Assembly (NCBI RefSeq): GCF_016612545.1 | Contig: NZ_JAENRY010000004.1 | Span: 1 to 64,000, forward strand | Length of the DNA: 64,000 nt | From: Streptomyces sp. MBT65 | GTDB taxonomy: Bacteria; Actinomycetota; Actinomycetes; Streptomycetales; Streptomycetaceae | Direction: 5' to 3' | Shown here: positions 44,078-54,314 of the stretch, in pieces | Layout: every line of letters begins with the position of its first letter | Position numbering within the stretch: position 1 is the stretch's first letter | The notes under the pieces: generated by a model | The model's database searches: none | Told to the model about the DNA's origin: nothing | What the model saw: the letters and a program-made list of their open reading frames with translations, nothing else | Position numbers and translations under genes: made by a program

Positions 44078-44265
44078 GAGCGGAGGTCGAATGCGACGGA
44101 GGTGGTGAGGGCAGAGGAAAGCGCGTGTTCGGAAAGCGGGATGAGGATGCTGGCGGCGGACTCTCCTTCACGGGCATCGCAGGCGATGACGAACGGCAGC
44201 CGTCTGGGCAGGGCAGAGCACCCGGGTCCTGTTCCGCTACTACGCGAAGTTCCTTGCCGGAACAC
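44074..44265 (-). pseudogene. C-terminal remnant of unknown gene
   Basis: The frame ending at 44074 encodes RLPFVIACDAREGESAASIL followed by LSEHALSSALTTSVAFDLRS and stop, which looks genuinely coding, with an ATGA overlap to the GAF relic. The upstream part of the gene is missing. The family is not recognised. Confidence 0.35.
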
Positions 44266-44455
44266 GGGATCATGCCAATCAGCTCATAGAAAGTTCCATG
44301 AATCGTTGGGAGGGACCAACGGTGCCGGATGGAGACGGCTTATCCGGGATCTGGTCCGGAAATATTCCGGACCAACTGGGCAGAGGTGGGAGAGCGGCGG
44401 CAGAAAACGGGAGCAGGGGGATATTTCTCCTCGCCGCTTGATTGGTCGCCGCGAA

Positions 44456-44491
44456 GGGTGCCTGACGGGAGTTGTCTCAGGTCAGGCACCC
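44456..44491. terminator. Hairpin after aldehyde dehydrogenase gene
   Basis: GGGTGCCTGAC (44456-44466) and GTCAGGCACCC (44481-44491) pair perfectly over a 14-base loop, starting 13 bases past the dehydrogenase stop (minus strand). A TTTCTTTT run lies on the plus-strand side, so it can act in both directions. Confidence 0.75.
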
Positions 44492-44503
44492 TTTCTTTTG
44501 GTC

Positions 44504-46027
44504 CTAGAAGAAGCCGAGCTTCTTCGGCGAGTAGCTCACGAGCAGGTTCTTGGTCTGCTGATAGTGGTCCAGCATCATCTTGTGGTTCTCACGCCCGATG
44601 CCGGACTGCTTGTAGCCGCCGAACGCCGCGTGCGCGGGATACGCGTGGTAGCAGTTCGTCCACACCCGGCCCGCCTGGATCGCCCGGCCCGCGCGGTACG
44701 CCGTGTTGATGTCCCGGGTCCACACACCGGCCCCGAGACCGTACAGCGTGTCGTTGGCGACCTTGATCGCGTCGTCGAAGTCGTCGAACGACGTCACCGA
44801 GACCACCGGCCCGAAGATCTCCTCCTGGAAGATCCGCATGCGGTTGTCGCCCTCGAAGATCGTCGGCTGGACGTAGTAACCGCCCTTCAACTCGCCGTCG
44901 TAGTCGAGTCGTTCACCACCCGTGAGGATCTTCGCGCCCTCCTGCCTGCCGATGTCCAGGTAGGAGAGGATCTTCTCCAACTGGTCGTTGGACGCCTGCG
45001 CGCCGATCATCGTGTCGGTGTCGAGGGGGTGCCCCGGCTTGATCAACTCCGTGCGGGCGACGGCCGCTTGGAGGAAGTCGGAGTAGTGGCCGCGCTGGAT
45101 GAGCGCCCGGGACGGGCAGGTGCACACCTCGCCCTGGTTGAGCGCGAACATCGTGAAGCCCTCGAGCGCCTTGTCGAGGAAGTCGTCGTTCGCCGACGAC
45201 ACGTCGTCGAAGAAGATGTTCGGCGACTTGCCGCCGAGTTCCAGCGTGACCGGCTTGATGTTCTCGGAGGCGTACTGCATGATCAGCCGGCCTGTCGTGG
45301 TCTCGCCGGTGAAGGCGACCTTCGCCACGCGCGGGCTGGACGCGAGCGGCTTGCCCGCCTCGACGCCGAAGCCGTTGACGATGTTCACCACGCCCGGCGG
45401 CAACAGGTCCGCGATCAGGCTCATCCAGTAGTGGATGGACGCCGGGGTCTGCTCGGCCGGCTTGATGACGACCGCGTTGCCCGCGGCGAGCGCCGGCGCC
45501 AGCTTCCAAGTCGCCATCAGGATCGGGAAGTTCCACGGGATGATCTGCGCCACGACCCCGAGCGGCTCATGGAAGTGGTACGCCACCGTGTCGTCGTCGA
45601 CCTCGCCCAGCGAACCCTCCTGCGCCCGGATCGCCCCCGCGAAGTAGCGGAAGTGGTCGATCGCGAGCGGGATGTCGGCGGCGAGCGTCTCGCGGACCGG
45701 CTTGCCGTTCTCCCAGCTCTCCGCGACCGCGAGCGGCTCCAGGTTCGCCTCCATCCGGTCGGCGATCTTCAGCAGGATGTCGGAACGCTCGGTCACCGAC
45801 GTCCGTCCCCAGCCCGGCGCCGCCGCGTGCGCCGCGTCCAGCGCCCGCTCCACGTCCTCCGCGGTGCCGCGCGCGATCTCCGTGAACGGCTGCCCGTTCA
45901 CCGGGGACGGGTTCTCGAAGTACTGCCCGCGGGCCGGCGGCACGTACTCGCCGCCGATGAAGTGGTCGTAGCGCGCCTGGTAGGAGACGATCGCGCCCTC
46001 GGTGCCGGGTGCCGTGTAACGGGTCAT
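44504..46027 (-). CDS. Aldehyde dehydrogenase (ExaC/acetaldehyde type)
   Basis: A 507-residue NAD-dependent aldehyde dehydrogenase. Motifs: [20 protein letters not shown] (cofactor binding), [14 protein letters not shown] (catalytic Glu), [15 protein letters not shown] (catalytic Cys) and [10 protein letters not shown]. It most resembles ExaC/AldB-like enzymes that oxidise acetaldehyde, chloroacetaldehyde or similar aldehydes from alcohol metabolism. The next gene upstream on the strand is a GAF-domain regulator of the type that commonly accompanies this dehydrogenase in streptomycetes. The ATG at 46027 is preceded by GGGAGG 12 bases away. Confidence 0.92.
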   Translation of the reverse strand: MTRYTAPGTEGAIVSYQARYDHFIGGEYVPPARGQYFENPSPVNGQPFTEIARGTAEDVERALDAAHAAAPGWGRTSVTERSDILLKIADRMEANLEPLAVAESWENGKPVRETLAADIPLAIDHFRYFAGAIRAQEGSLGEVDDDTVAYHFHEPLGVVAQIIPWNFPILMATWKLAPALAAGNAVVIKPAEQTPASIHYWMSLIADLLPPGVVNIVNGFGVEAGKPLASSPRVAKVAFTGETTTGRLIMQYASENIKPVTLELGGKSPNIFFDDVSSANDDFLDKALEGFTMFALNQGEVCTCPSRALIQRGHYSDFLQAAVARTELIKPGHPLDTDTMIGAQASNDQLEKILSYLDIGRQEGAKILTGGERLDYDGELKGGYYVQPTIFEGDNRMRIFQEEIFGPVVSVTSFDDFDDAIKVANDTLYGLGAGVWTRDINTAYRAGRAIQAGRVWTNCYHAYPAHAAFGGYKQSGIGRENHKMMLDHYQQTKNLLVSYSPKKLGFF

Positions 46028-46095
46028 CCTGGTCTGCCTCCCGGAACAGCGCTGCCCGCCGTTGGGCAGCTCTCGGCGCGAGGCTAGGGAGCGGG

Positions 46096-46113
46096 ACGTT
46101 GCATCTACGTTGC
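46096..46113. promoter_or_regulatory. Direct repeat ACGTTGC in ALDH promoter
   Basis: ACGTTGC occurs at 46096-46102 and 46107-46113, an 11-bp period (one helical turn), about 70 bases upstream of the aldehyde dehydrogenase start. It is a candidate activator site for the GAF-domain regulator. Confidence 0.4.
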
Positions 46114-46169
46114 GTGGTGGCCTGTGGCCGGAGTGTGCTCCAAGTGCTAAGCGCCGGACGCGCGTTACG

Positions 46170-47447
46170 TCAGCGGCCCGTCCGGTGTGACCACGCGGCC
46201 GGTGCCGCCAGCTCGGACTCCAGCGCGTCGAGCCGAGAACGCACCGGTGCCGTCGGGCGTATCGCCGCGAGCGCCCGCCATACGTCGAGGTCGTCCTCGC
46301 CCCATGGCGCGTGCGCCCAGTCCGCCAGCAGGTCGGGGTCGCGGCGGGCGATCAGCGCCGTACGGAGGCCGTCGGCGAGGCGAGCCCTGAGCCGGACCAC
46401 CGCCGGTGCCTGCGAACCGGGCAGCAACGGACCCGTGTACGCGCTCGCCGCCCCCGTGACCGCACCCCCTTCCAGCCGCCGCTCGACGATCGCCACATCG
46501 GACTCGACCGGCAACGTGAGCCGGTAAGGACGCGAGGCGAGCAGCCCCGGCCCCAACAGCCTCCGCAGCCGCGCCAGTTCGGCCCGCAAGGTCACCGGCG
46601 GCACCGACTCGTCCTCGTACAGCGCGCACAGCAGCTCGTCGCCGGTCAGCCCCTCCGGATGCCGGGCCAGCAGCACCAGGATCTCGCTGTGCCGGCGACT
46701 CAGCCTCATCTTGCGGCCGTCGACGCACAGTTGGGCCTCGTCCCGGCCCAGGGCCATCAGCTCGGGTCCGTCGACAGACGTCTGTTCCGGGGCGAGCAGC
46801 GCCAGTTGGGACTCGGCGGCCCGCGCCACCGCCTGTACGAAGCCCAGGCTGTGCGGATGCGCCAGCCCGTTCCCGCCGGTGATGTCCACGGCACCGAGCA
46901 CCCGTCCCGTGCGCGGATCGTGCACCGGAGCCGCCGCGCACGTCCACGGCTGCACACGCCGGATGAAGTGCTCGGCCGCGAACACCTGCACCGGCCGGTC
47001 CACGGCGACCGCCGTACCCGGCGCGTTCGTCCCGACCGCGCTCTCCGACCAGCGGGCACCCGGCACGAAGTTCATCCGGCCCGCCTTCCGCCGGGTCGCC
47101 GGGTCCCCCTCGACCCACAACAGCCTGCCCTGCGCGTCGCACACCGCCAGCAGATGCGCGCCGTCCGCGGCGAACGTGCCCACCAACTCCCGGATCAGCG
47201 GCATCACCCGCGCCAGCGGATGCTCCGCGCGATAGACACCCAGGTCACCGTCCGTCAGCTCCACCCGCGCCGTGCCCTCGGGACCGACACCGGCCCGCGC
47301 GGAACGCCGCCAGGAATCTGCCACCACCGACCGCACCGGCTGCGGCACCGTGCCCGCCACGGCGAACGTCTCGTGCGCCCGGCGCAGCACCCGCACCCGC
47401 TCGGCAGGGTCGGCCCCCGGCTCCAGGGCCACCCATGGATCGGTCAA
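46170..47447 (-). CDS. GAF-domain transcriptional regulator
   Basis: A 425-residue regulator. An N-terminal region with [20 protein letters not shown] resembles AcoR-type signal-input domains; a GAF domain follows ([38 protein letters not shown]). The C-terminal third has [20 protein letters not shown] followed by a winged-helix-like segment, as in Streptomyces regulators of aldehyde dehydrogenase genes. I choose TTG 47447 because AGGGAGG lies 5-6 bases upstream; an ATG at 47561 would translate through sequence next to the 11-bp repeat array without a site. It probably senses an aldehyde or ketone and activates the downstream dehydrogenase gene. Confidence 0.82.
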   Translation of the reverse strand: MTDPWVALEPGADPAERVRVLRRAHETFAVAGTVPQPVRSVVADSWRRSARAGVGPEGTARVELTDGDLGVYRAEHPLARVMPLIRELVGTFAADGAHLLAVCDAQGRLLWVEGDPATRRKAGRMNFVPGARWSESAVGTNAPGTAVAVDRPVQVFAAEHFIRRVQPWTCAAAPVHDPRTGRVLGAVDITGGNGLAHPHSLGFVQAVARAAESQLALLAPEQTSVDGPELMALGRDEAQLCVDGRKMRLSRRHSEILVLLARHPEGLTGDELLCALYEDESVPPVTLRAELARLRRLLGPGLLASRPYRLTLPVESDVAIVERRLEGGAVTGAASAYTGPLLPGSQAPAVVRLRARLADGLRTALIARRDPDLLADWAHAPWGEDDLDVWRALAAIRPTAPVRSRLDALESELAAPAAWSHRTGR

Positions 47448-47562
47448 CTCGGCCTCCCTTGACGTCGATACGGCGCCGCAACGGATGCGGACATCGTTAC
47501 TCCGCAGACGGATCCGGACAACCGTTTCGACCAGGGACGAGCCGAACGAACCGCATCGCACC

Positions 47563-47650
47563 CGGAACCGGCGCGGATTCGACTCGGATTCGCTTCGGAA
47601 CCGGATCGGAACCGGCTCGGATCCGCCACGGATCAGCCTCGGCTCATTGG
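47563..47650. repeat. Eight-copy array of 11-bp repeats
   Basis: Units starting CGGA (last one CGGC) begin exactly 11 bp apart at 47563, 47574, 47585, 47596, 47607, 47618, 47629 and 47640; typical units are CGGAACCGGCT and CGGATTCGACT. Weaker copies may extend to 47541. The array occupies the gap between the amidase stop and the GAF-regulator gene. Confidence 0.8.
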
Positions 47651-47659
47651 CTCATCGGC

Positions 47660-48259
47660 TCAGGCGACAGCGACCATCCTCATGTAGCGCGCCCAGTCCC
47701 ACTTCGGCCCCGGATCGGTGTGGTCGGTGCCCGGCACCTCGTAGTGCCCGATGATGTGTGCCCGGTCCTTGGGGAGCCCGTACTTCATGCAGATCGCCGC
47801 CGTCAGCCCGGCCGACCGCTCGTACAACGCGTCGGTGAACCACTCGGGTTGATCCACCCACCCCTCGTGCTCGATCCCGATACTACGGGTGTTGTAGTCC
47901 CAATTCCCCGCGTGCCAGGCGATATTGGCCTCCCTCACGCACTGGGCCACATGCCCGTCGGCCGATCGCACGAGGTAGTGGGCGGACACCCTCTTCTGCG
48001 GATTCTGGAAGATGGACAGGGTCTTGGGGTACGTCTGCTGTGTGACGTGGATGATCACGTAGTCGACGGAATAGCTGACGGGGCGGTTGGACGCCGTGTA
48101 GTTGGAGGTGCTCGCCGGCTGCCACTCGGCCGACGGATAGTCGACGGGCTGGGCCCGGGCGTCGGCCTGCGTGGCAGGAAGTAACGCGTAGGGGACGGCG
48201 GCGAGGGAGGCTCCCTTCAGCAGCCATCGCCTGCTCGGGAGCGGTCGTGCCCGTTCCAT
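47660..48259 (-). CDS. Tat-exported N-acetylmuramoyl-L-alanine amidase
   Basis: A 199-residue amidase_2/PGRP-fold enzyme. The N-terminus has a twin-arginine motif SRRWLLKGASL followed by a hydrophobic stretch and Ala-rich cleavage region. Zn ligands are expected at the His of VDYVIIHVTQQT and of PGTDHTDPGP; NIAWHAGNWDYNTRSIGIEH is the conserved core with the catalytic-site Tyr/Glu. It cleaves the amide between muramic acid and the stem peptide, acting outside the membrane. It is a stand-alone domain without a wall-binding module. The ATG at 48259 is preceded by AAAGGCAC, a modest site. Confidence 0.9.
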   Translation of the reverse strand: MERARPLPSRRWLLKGASLAAVPYALLPATQADARAQPVDYPSAEWQPASTSNYTASNRPVSYSVDYVIIHVTQQTYPKTLSIFQNPQKRVSAHYLVRSADGHVAQCVREANIAWHAGNWDYNTRSIGIEHEGWVDQPEWFTDALYERSAGLTAAICMKYGLPKDRAHIIGHYEVPGTDHTDPGPKWDWARYMRMVAVA

Positions 48260-48293
48260 GCTCGGGTGCCTTTCGGTTCAGTTGCCTTTCGGC

Positions 48294-49307
48294 TCAGTGA
48301 AGGAGTGCCGCCGCTGTCTCACGCAGACGCGCGTGCAACCCCCGGTGAGTCTCGCGCGCCGGCAGCCATTCCTTCCGGATCTTCGCGACACAGGTGTAGT
48401 TGGTGTCGCACACGTTGGCCAACGGCGATTCGACCGCCTGGGTCGCGAATTGGTAGGCGTCCAGTTCGCTGAACCCGTAGTCGCGCACCAGCCAACGCAC
48501 CAGATCGAGCTGGGAGATCCGGAACGCGTCCTCCAACGGGCGTGCCGAACCCGTCGAGATGATGTGCGTGTCCGACTCGATGCGCGGCCAGGGTGTGGCG
48601 ACCCCCTTGAGCAGTTCCACGATCACCACGGTGTTCATCGCGCACTCGACGGCGACTCCACACGTCTCGCCCTCGCCCTGCCGGGCGTGCCCGTCGCCGA
48701 GGCTGAGCAGCGCGCCCTCCACGTTCACCCCGAGGTAGCAGGTGACCCCGGCCCGCATCTCGGGCGTGTCCATGTTCCCGCCGTGCGCGTCGGGCACCAG
48801 TGCCGAACGCACCTCCAGGTTGGCGGGTGCCACGCCCACGGTGCCGTGCATCGGGTCGAGGGGCAGCTCGACCTCGATGTCGCTGTCACGCGCGCGGAAC
48901 AACGCCGTACGACGGGTCCGGTCCAACTGCCAGATCCAGACGGTCTCCGGGAGCGGCGGTTGCAACGTCGCCGTGGTGTGTGTCGAGGTGAGCGCGCCGA
49001 AGAGGGGGACCGTGGTGGAGGCGGCCCAGTCCCGTGCCGGCTCGATCGACACGAAGTGCACGGCGACCGTGTCACCCGGCTCCGCGCCCTCCACATGGAA
49101 GGGTCCGGTCTGCGGGTTGAGGAACGGGAACTCGCACACCTCGGACACCAGGTCCTTCTCGGACCGAACCCGTCCGGCGAAGCAGTCCTCCGTGTACAGG
49201 TCGAGGACCGTGCCGGGCGCGATGCGCGCCACGGGCGGGGCGCCGCCGAACGTCCAGGCGTACTCGCCCGGTTCGGGCCGCACCGTCAGGATCCGGGGGT
49301 CGTTCAT
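48294..49307 (-). CDS. Acetamidase/formamidase
   Basis: A 337-residue FmdA/AmdA-family amidohydrolase that releases ammonia from short amides such as formamide or acetamide. Recognised segments are PGTVLDLYTEDCFAGRV, NPQTGPFHVEGAEPGDTVAV, LDPMHGTVGVAPANLE and GVNVEGALLSLGDGHARQGE, the metal-binding core. The ATG at 49307 overlaps the stop of the upstream permease remnant (ATGA), showing that the gene was the second cistron of an amide uptake and hydrolysis operon. The enzyme itself appears intact. Confidence 0.92.
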   Translation of the reverse strand: MNDPRILTVRPEPGEYAWTFGGAPPVARIAPGTVLDLYTEDCFAGRVRSEKDLVSEVCEFPFLNPQTGPFHVEGAEPGDTVAVHFVSIEPARDWAASTTVPLFGALTSTHTTATLQPPLPETVWIWQLDRTRRTALFRARDSDIEVELPLDPMHGTVGVAPANLEVRSALVPDAHGGNMDTPEMRAGVTCYLGVNVEGALLSLGDGHARQGEGETCGVAVECAMNTVVIVELLKGVATPWPRIESDTHIISTGSARPLEDAFRISQLDLVRWLVRDYGFSELDAYQFATQAVESPLANVCDTNYTCVAKIRKEWLPARETHRGLHARLRETAAALLH

Positions 49308-49771
49308 GGCTGTACTGCTCCGTTCTGCGGATGACCGGTGGAGACGGTTTCGTCGAGATGGGCACGGGCGGTTTCGGCTATTCGCTCGGGGTGCCGCCGT
49401 AGCAGAGCGAGCAGCACTACGATCCCTGCCGCCATCCAGACGCCGACGACCGGACCGGCGTAGGACACGGGCGGGGTCGGTTCGGTCACGACGTCGAAAG
49501 CCGGGAGGCCTGCCGTGGTGAACAGGGCGGGGACGAACGCGACGATCCCGAGGAGGGGGACCAGCAGGTGTCGTAGCGGCTTGAGCAACTCGCGGCTGTG
49601 GCTCAGTACGGAAAGCGGCAGACTTCCGGCCGCGAAGGCCGTGAAGGCCGCGCCCGACGGGATCGACGCGGCGACCCTGGCGGCCGGCGCCATCGCCGTG
49701 ACGCTTTGGAAGAGGAGCTCGCGCAGCCCGACGGCATTCCGCCGCAACCCCTGAACCGTCTCCCCCGACAC
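49304..49771 (-). pseudogene. APC-family permease with large in-frame deletion
   Basis: A 155-residue open frame joining the N-terminus of an amino acid/polyamine/organocation permease (LRELLFQSVTAMAPAARVAA, helix 1 and the loop GAAFTAFAAGSLPLS) directly to its C-terminal part (LKPLRHLLVPLLGIVAFVPA, then VVGVWMAAGIVVLLALLRR). Intact family members have about 480-500 residues, so some 330 are missing while frame, start and the ATGA coupling to the amidase are kept. It cannot form a normal transporter. It may persist because translation through it feeds the amidase gene. Confidence 0.75.
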
Positions 49772-49960
49772 GTGAATCCCCCCTCGCCCGTTCGTCTCTG
49801 CACTCGCACCTGCACACCGTCGTCACAACACGACGGCTGCGCCTCGCGTGAATCACGGTACGGCGCCGACGGGTTGGGCAGTAGGGCGTGGCGGGCTTCC
49901 GTGGACGACGGCGGGACTGTGGACAACTCGACCACTCGGACGAGTGAAGTCGGCCGTGTT

Positions 49961-51241
49961 TCAGGCCTGTTCGGCCACGATGTCCACAGGCTGTCCGGCC
50001 GCGGTTCCTCCGGTCCGTCCGGCTACGGTTCCCCCAGCTCGTTCGGCCACCGCTGCCGGGTCGTCGAGGACGGCCCGCACCACCGAGTGCGCGGCCCCCA
50101 GCAGCGGACCCTCGGGGCCCAGCAGCGACACCGACACCGGACAGGCGGGCCCCGCCGTGCGCCGCGCCAACTCGGCCTCCAGCGACGGCAGCAGCCAGGG
50201 CGAGAGACCGGACAGCGCGCCGCCCAGCACCACCAGCTGTGGATCGAGCAGGTTGACCGCGCCGGTCAGCGCGATACCCAGCGCCGTACCGGCGTCGTGC
50301 AGGGCACGTCGTACCGCCTCGTCGCCGTCGGCGGCACGCGTCGCCAGCAGCCCGACCCGGTCCGCGCCGGGCTGCAGACCGGCGGCGCGCAGTACCGCCT
50401 CCTCGCCCGCGTACTGTTCGAGGCAGCCGCGCCCGCCGCACGCGCACTCCGGCCCGTCCGGACGCACCGGTACATGCCCCAACTCGCCCGCGAATCCCCG
50501 TGTTCCGCGCAGCAGCCCGCCGTCCACCACGACCGCGGCGCCGATGCCGATCTCGGCCGACACATGCAGGAAGTCGCGCGGAGTGGTCTCGCCCAGCCAG
50601 AGTTCGGCGAGCCCACCGAAGTTGGCCTCGTTGTCCACCGTGGGGCGCAGCTCGGCGGGCAGCAGGGCGCCCAGGTCTGTGTCGTGCCAGTCGAGGTTCG
50701 GCGCGCGGACGACCGTACGGCCGTCCCGTGCCACCAGACCGGGCACGGCGACCGCGAGCCCGGCCGGCCACAGGCCCTCCGCGTCGGCCTCGGCGACGAT
50801 CTGCCGTACCAGCGCGGTGAGTTCGGCGAGCACCGGTTCGGGAGAGCGGCCGCGGTTCACACCGTGCCGTACGGCACGGGCCCGTATCTCGCCGCGCAGA
50901 TCGACCGCGCAGACCGCGAGATGATCGACCCCGACCTCCGCGCCGATCCCGGCCGGACCGCGCCCGCTGACGGCGAGCGCCGATCCGGGGCGGCCCACCC
51001 GGCCGGGCCGCTCCGGGCCCAACTCCTCCAGGAGACCCGACCGGATCAGCTCGTCCACCAGCGTCGACACCGCCGCACGGGTCAGCCCGATGCGTGAGGC
51101 CACGGCCGCGCGCGAGAGCGGACCCTCGGCACTCACGGTGTGCATCACGCGCGCGAGATTGCGCCGGCGCATGCCCTGCTGGGTGTCGGGCAGGGCACGC
51201 CCGGACCCGGCGGGGTGCGCGTCGTGCAGCGGTGCGGTCAT
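49961..51241 (-). CDS. ROK-family repressor (XylR-like)
   Basis: A 426-residue regulator with an N-terminal MarR-like helix-turn-helix (LARVMHTVSAEGPLSRAAVA, IGLTRAAVSTLVDELIRSGL) and a ROK sugar-kinase-like domain. The ROK zinc motif CACGGRGCLEQYAGEEAVL and the ELGHVPV sugar-binding segment are intact. A Gly/Thr-rich tail of about 35 residues ends the protein. It lies 157 bases downstream of xylB on the same strand and is presumably the xylose-responsive repressor of xylA and xylB through the dyad at 52919-52949. The ATG is at 51241. Confidence 0.9.
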   Translation of the reverse strand: MTAPLHDAHPAGSGRALPDTQQGMRRRNLARVMHTVSAEGPLSRAAVASRIGLTRAAVSTLVDELIRSGLLEELGPERPGRVGRPGSALAVSGRGPAGIGAEVGVDHLAVCAVDLRGEIRARAVRHGVNRGRSPEPVLAELTALVRQIVAEADAEGLWPAGLAVAVPGLVARDGRTVVRAPNLDWHDTDLGALLPAELRPTVDNEANFGGLAELWLGETTPRDFLHVSAEIGIGAAVVVDGGLLRGTRGFAGELGHVPVRPDGPECACGGRGCLEQYAGEEAVLRAAGLQPGADRVGLLATRAADGDEAVRRALHDAGTALGIALTGAVNLLDPQLVVLGGALSGLSPWLLPSLEAELARRTAGPACPVSVSLLGPEGPLLGAAHSVVRAVLDDPAAVAERAGGTVAGRTGGTAAGQPVDIVAEQA

Positions 51242-51398
51242 GCCTCCGTCAGTCCTCGGTCGGTGTGCGGCGGACGGTGTTCTGCGTCCCCGGCTGGTCC
51301 GTGATCAGCGTGTGGCAGCGGGTTCTCGCCCTCCGTCGGCCCTTGAACTGTGGGCGCCGGCAGGTGTCCGTCCCCCGACACTCCCTGATCGGTGTGCG

Positions 51399-52844
51399 TC
51401 AACGGCCCTCCGGCCCCCGCTCGAGCAGCGGAGCCGCGTCGGAGAGTACCCCGGAGATCCTTGCCAGCGTCTTCTCGTCGCGCTCCACGGCGTCCAACAC
51501 CGGCCCGGCGGCCGTGTTCCAGCGCCGGGCCACCGCGGCCGGGTCCTCGCCGGTCAGCAGTCCTGCGGCCTGCGCGGCGGCGCCCAGCGCGACCAGCTCC
51601 TTCGCCTCGGGCACCTGGACCGGACGCCCCGACAGCCGCCGTACGGTCTCCTGCCAGGCCGTGCCGCGGGCGCCGCCGCCGATCAGCAGCAACGGAGTGG
51701 TGCGGTCCGCGTCCTCGTCGAGGACGAGGTCGAGGGCGCCCAGGAGCGCGTGTACGGCACCGTCGTAGGCGGCCTGGAGGAGCTGGCCGCCGGTGGTGTC
51801 GTGGCGCAGGCCGTGCAGCAGCCCCGAGGCGTTGGGGAGGTTCGGGGTGCGCTCGCCGTCCAGGTAGGGCAGCAGCGTGACCGAGGTGCCGGGCTCCACG
51901 GCTTCCCGGTCCAGGCCCAGCAGGGCCGCGACCCGGTCCACGGCGAGGGTGCAGTTCAGGGTGCAGGCAAGCGGCAGCCAGTCGCCGTGCGCGTCGGCGA
52001 AGCCCGCGACCGTGCCGGACGGGTCGGCGGGGCGGTGCTTCGACACCGCGTACACCGTGCCCGATGTGCCGAGGCTGAGCACGGGAACGCCGGGGCGCAG
52101 CCCGAGGCCCAGCGCGGCGGCCGCGTTGTCGCCGGTGCCGGGGGCGACCAGGGTGCCCTTGGAGAACGGCAGGTCGTGACAGTCCCGTACCGTGCCCGCC
52201 ACCTCGCCGGGCCGCACCACTCGGGGCAGCAGCGCCGGGTCGAGGCCGACGTGCCGGAGGATCTCCTCGTCGTACGACTCGGTCCCCGAGGCCCACCAAC
52301 CGGTGCCGGAGGCGTCGCCCCGGTCGGTGGTGCCCTGGCCGGTGAGCCGCTCGGTGAGGTAGTCGTGGGGGAGACGCACGGCCCCCGTGGCGCGCACCGC
52401 CTCCGGCTCGTGCTCGGCGAGCCAGGCCCACTTCGTGACCGTGAAGGAGGCGCCGGGCACGCTGCCGGTGCGCTCCGCCCAGGCCTTCGGGCCGCCCAGT
52501 TCCTCGATCAGTCGGGTGGCCTGCGGCGCCGAACGCACGTCGTTCCAGAGCAGCGCCGGACGGACCGGCTCACCCTGGGCGTCCAGGGTGACCAGGCCGT
52601 GCTGCTGGCCGCCGATCGACACGGCCGCCGCCTCGTGGGCCGCGTCCCCGCACTGGCGCAGGGCCTCGCACAGGGCGTCCCACCACTGGCGCGGATCGCT
52701 CTCCCGGCCCGCCCCCGAGGAGACCGTGTGCGGCGCCTGGCCACTCGCGACGATCCGTCCGGTGGACACGTCGACGACCAGTGCTTTGGTGGACTGGGTG
52801 GACGAGTCCACGCCGACGACGAGCGGACCCTCGGCTGCTGACAT
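51399..52844 (-). CDS. xylB: Xylulokinase
   Basis: A 481-residue FGGY-family sugar kinase. The phosphate loop VVGVDSSTQSTKALVVD is at the N-terminus; SIGGQQHGLVTLD is the xylulose-binding stretch; the second domain has VLSLGTSGTVYAVSK and LLLIGGGARGTAWQE. It phosphorylates D-xylulose made by the divergently encoded isomerase, feeding the pentose phosphate pathway. The ATG at 52844 is chosen because AAGGGAG lies 8 bases upstream; an in-frame start 15 codons earlier lacks a site. TAGTAT (52922-52917, minus strand) is a plausible -10 within the shared operator. Confidence 0.94.
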   Translation of the reverse strand: MSAAEGPLVVGVDSSTQSTKALVVDVSTGRIVASGQAPHTVSSGAGRESDPRQWWDALCEALRQCGDAAHEAAAVSIGGQQHGLVTLDAQGEPVRPALLWNDVRSAPQATRLIEELGGPKAWAERTGSVPGASFTVTKWAWLAEHEPEAVRATGAVRLPHDYLTERLTGQGTTDRGDASGTGWWASGTESYDEEILRHVGLDPALLPRVVRPGEVAGTVRDCHDLPFSKGTLVAPGTGDNAAAALGLGLRPGVPVLSLGTSGTVYAVSKHRPADPSGTVAGFADAHGDWLPLACTLNCTLAVDRVAALLGLDREAVEPGTSVTLLPYLDGERTPNLPNASGLLHGLRHDTTGGQLLQAAYDGAVHALLGALDLVLDEDADRTTPLLLIGGGARGTAWQETVRRLSGRPVQVPEAKELVALGAAAQAAGLLTGEDPAAVARRWNTAAGPVLDAVERDEKTLARISGVLSDAAPLLERGPEGR

Positions 52845-52918
52845 CGGGTTTCTCCCTTGTGTGCGGCATGCGTCTCCGCCCGGAGACACATTGTCCCTTC
52901 CCAGAGACGCTCCGGCAT

Positions 52919-54143
<1,225 letters not shown>

Positions 54144-54145
54144 CC

Positions 54146-54163
54146 GCACGCACGCGTGCGTGC
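54146..54163 (+). terminator. Loop-less 18-bp palindrome after xylA
   Basis: GCACGCACGCGTGCGTGC starts 3 bases after the xylA stop and is a perfect palindrome. It may form part of the xylA terminator together with the long stem at 54209-54280. Confidence 0.5.
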
Positions 54164-54208
54164 CTCACTCGCGAGCCCGTCGGTGTTCGTGAGTTCCCGT
54201 TCCTGACC

Positions 54209-54280
54209 GACCCCCGCGCGGAATGCTTCGGAATCATGCGATCCATGGCATGGGTCCGTATCAACCACCGCGCGGGGGTC
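54209..54280. other. Long stem-loop downstream of xylA
   Basis: GACCCCCGCGCGG (54209-54221) pairs perfectly with CCGCGCGGGGGTC (54268-54280). The 46-base apical region can fold further (ATGC/GCAT and ATGGATC-like pairings). The element is noncoding in all frames and could be a terminator, an mRNA-stabilising structure or a small RNA. Confidence 0.5.
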
Positions 54281-54314
54281 GCGACATGACCGCCGCGCGG
54301 CGACCCTTGACGGT

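Larger units (their letters stand above)
43563..44503. other. Region of decayed minus-strand genes
   Basis: About 940 bases without an intact gene. It holds two overlapping relics (43830-44077 and 44074-44265) and the hairpin at 44456-44491. Between 43563 and 43830 all frames are broken or lack ribosome-binding sites. Confidence 0.5.

Noticed and set aside
48294-50771. 825-codon form of the acetamidase
   Set aside because: The family start is at 49307; the extra sequence is Arg/Gly-rich antisense to the permease remnant and ROK gene region.
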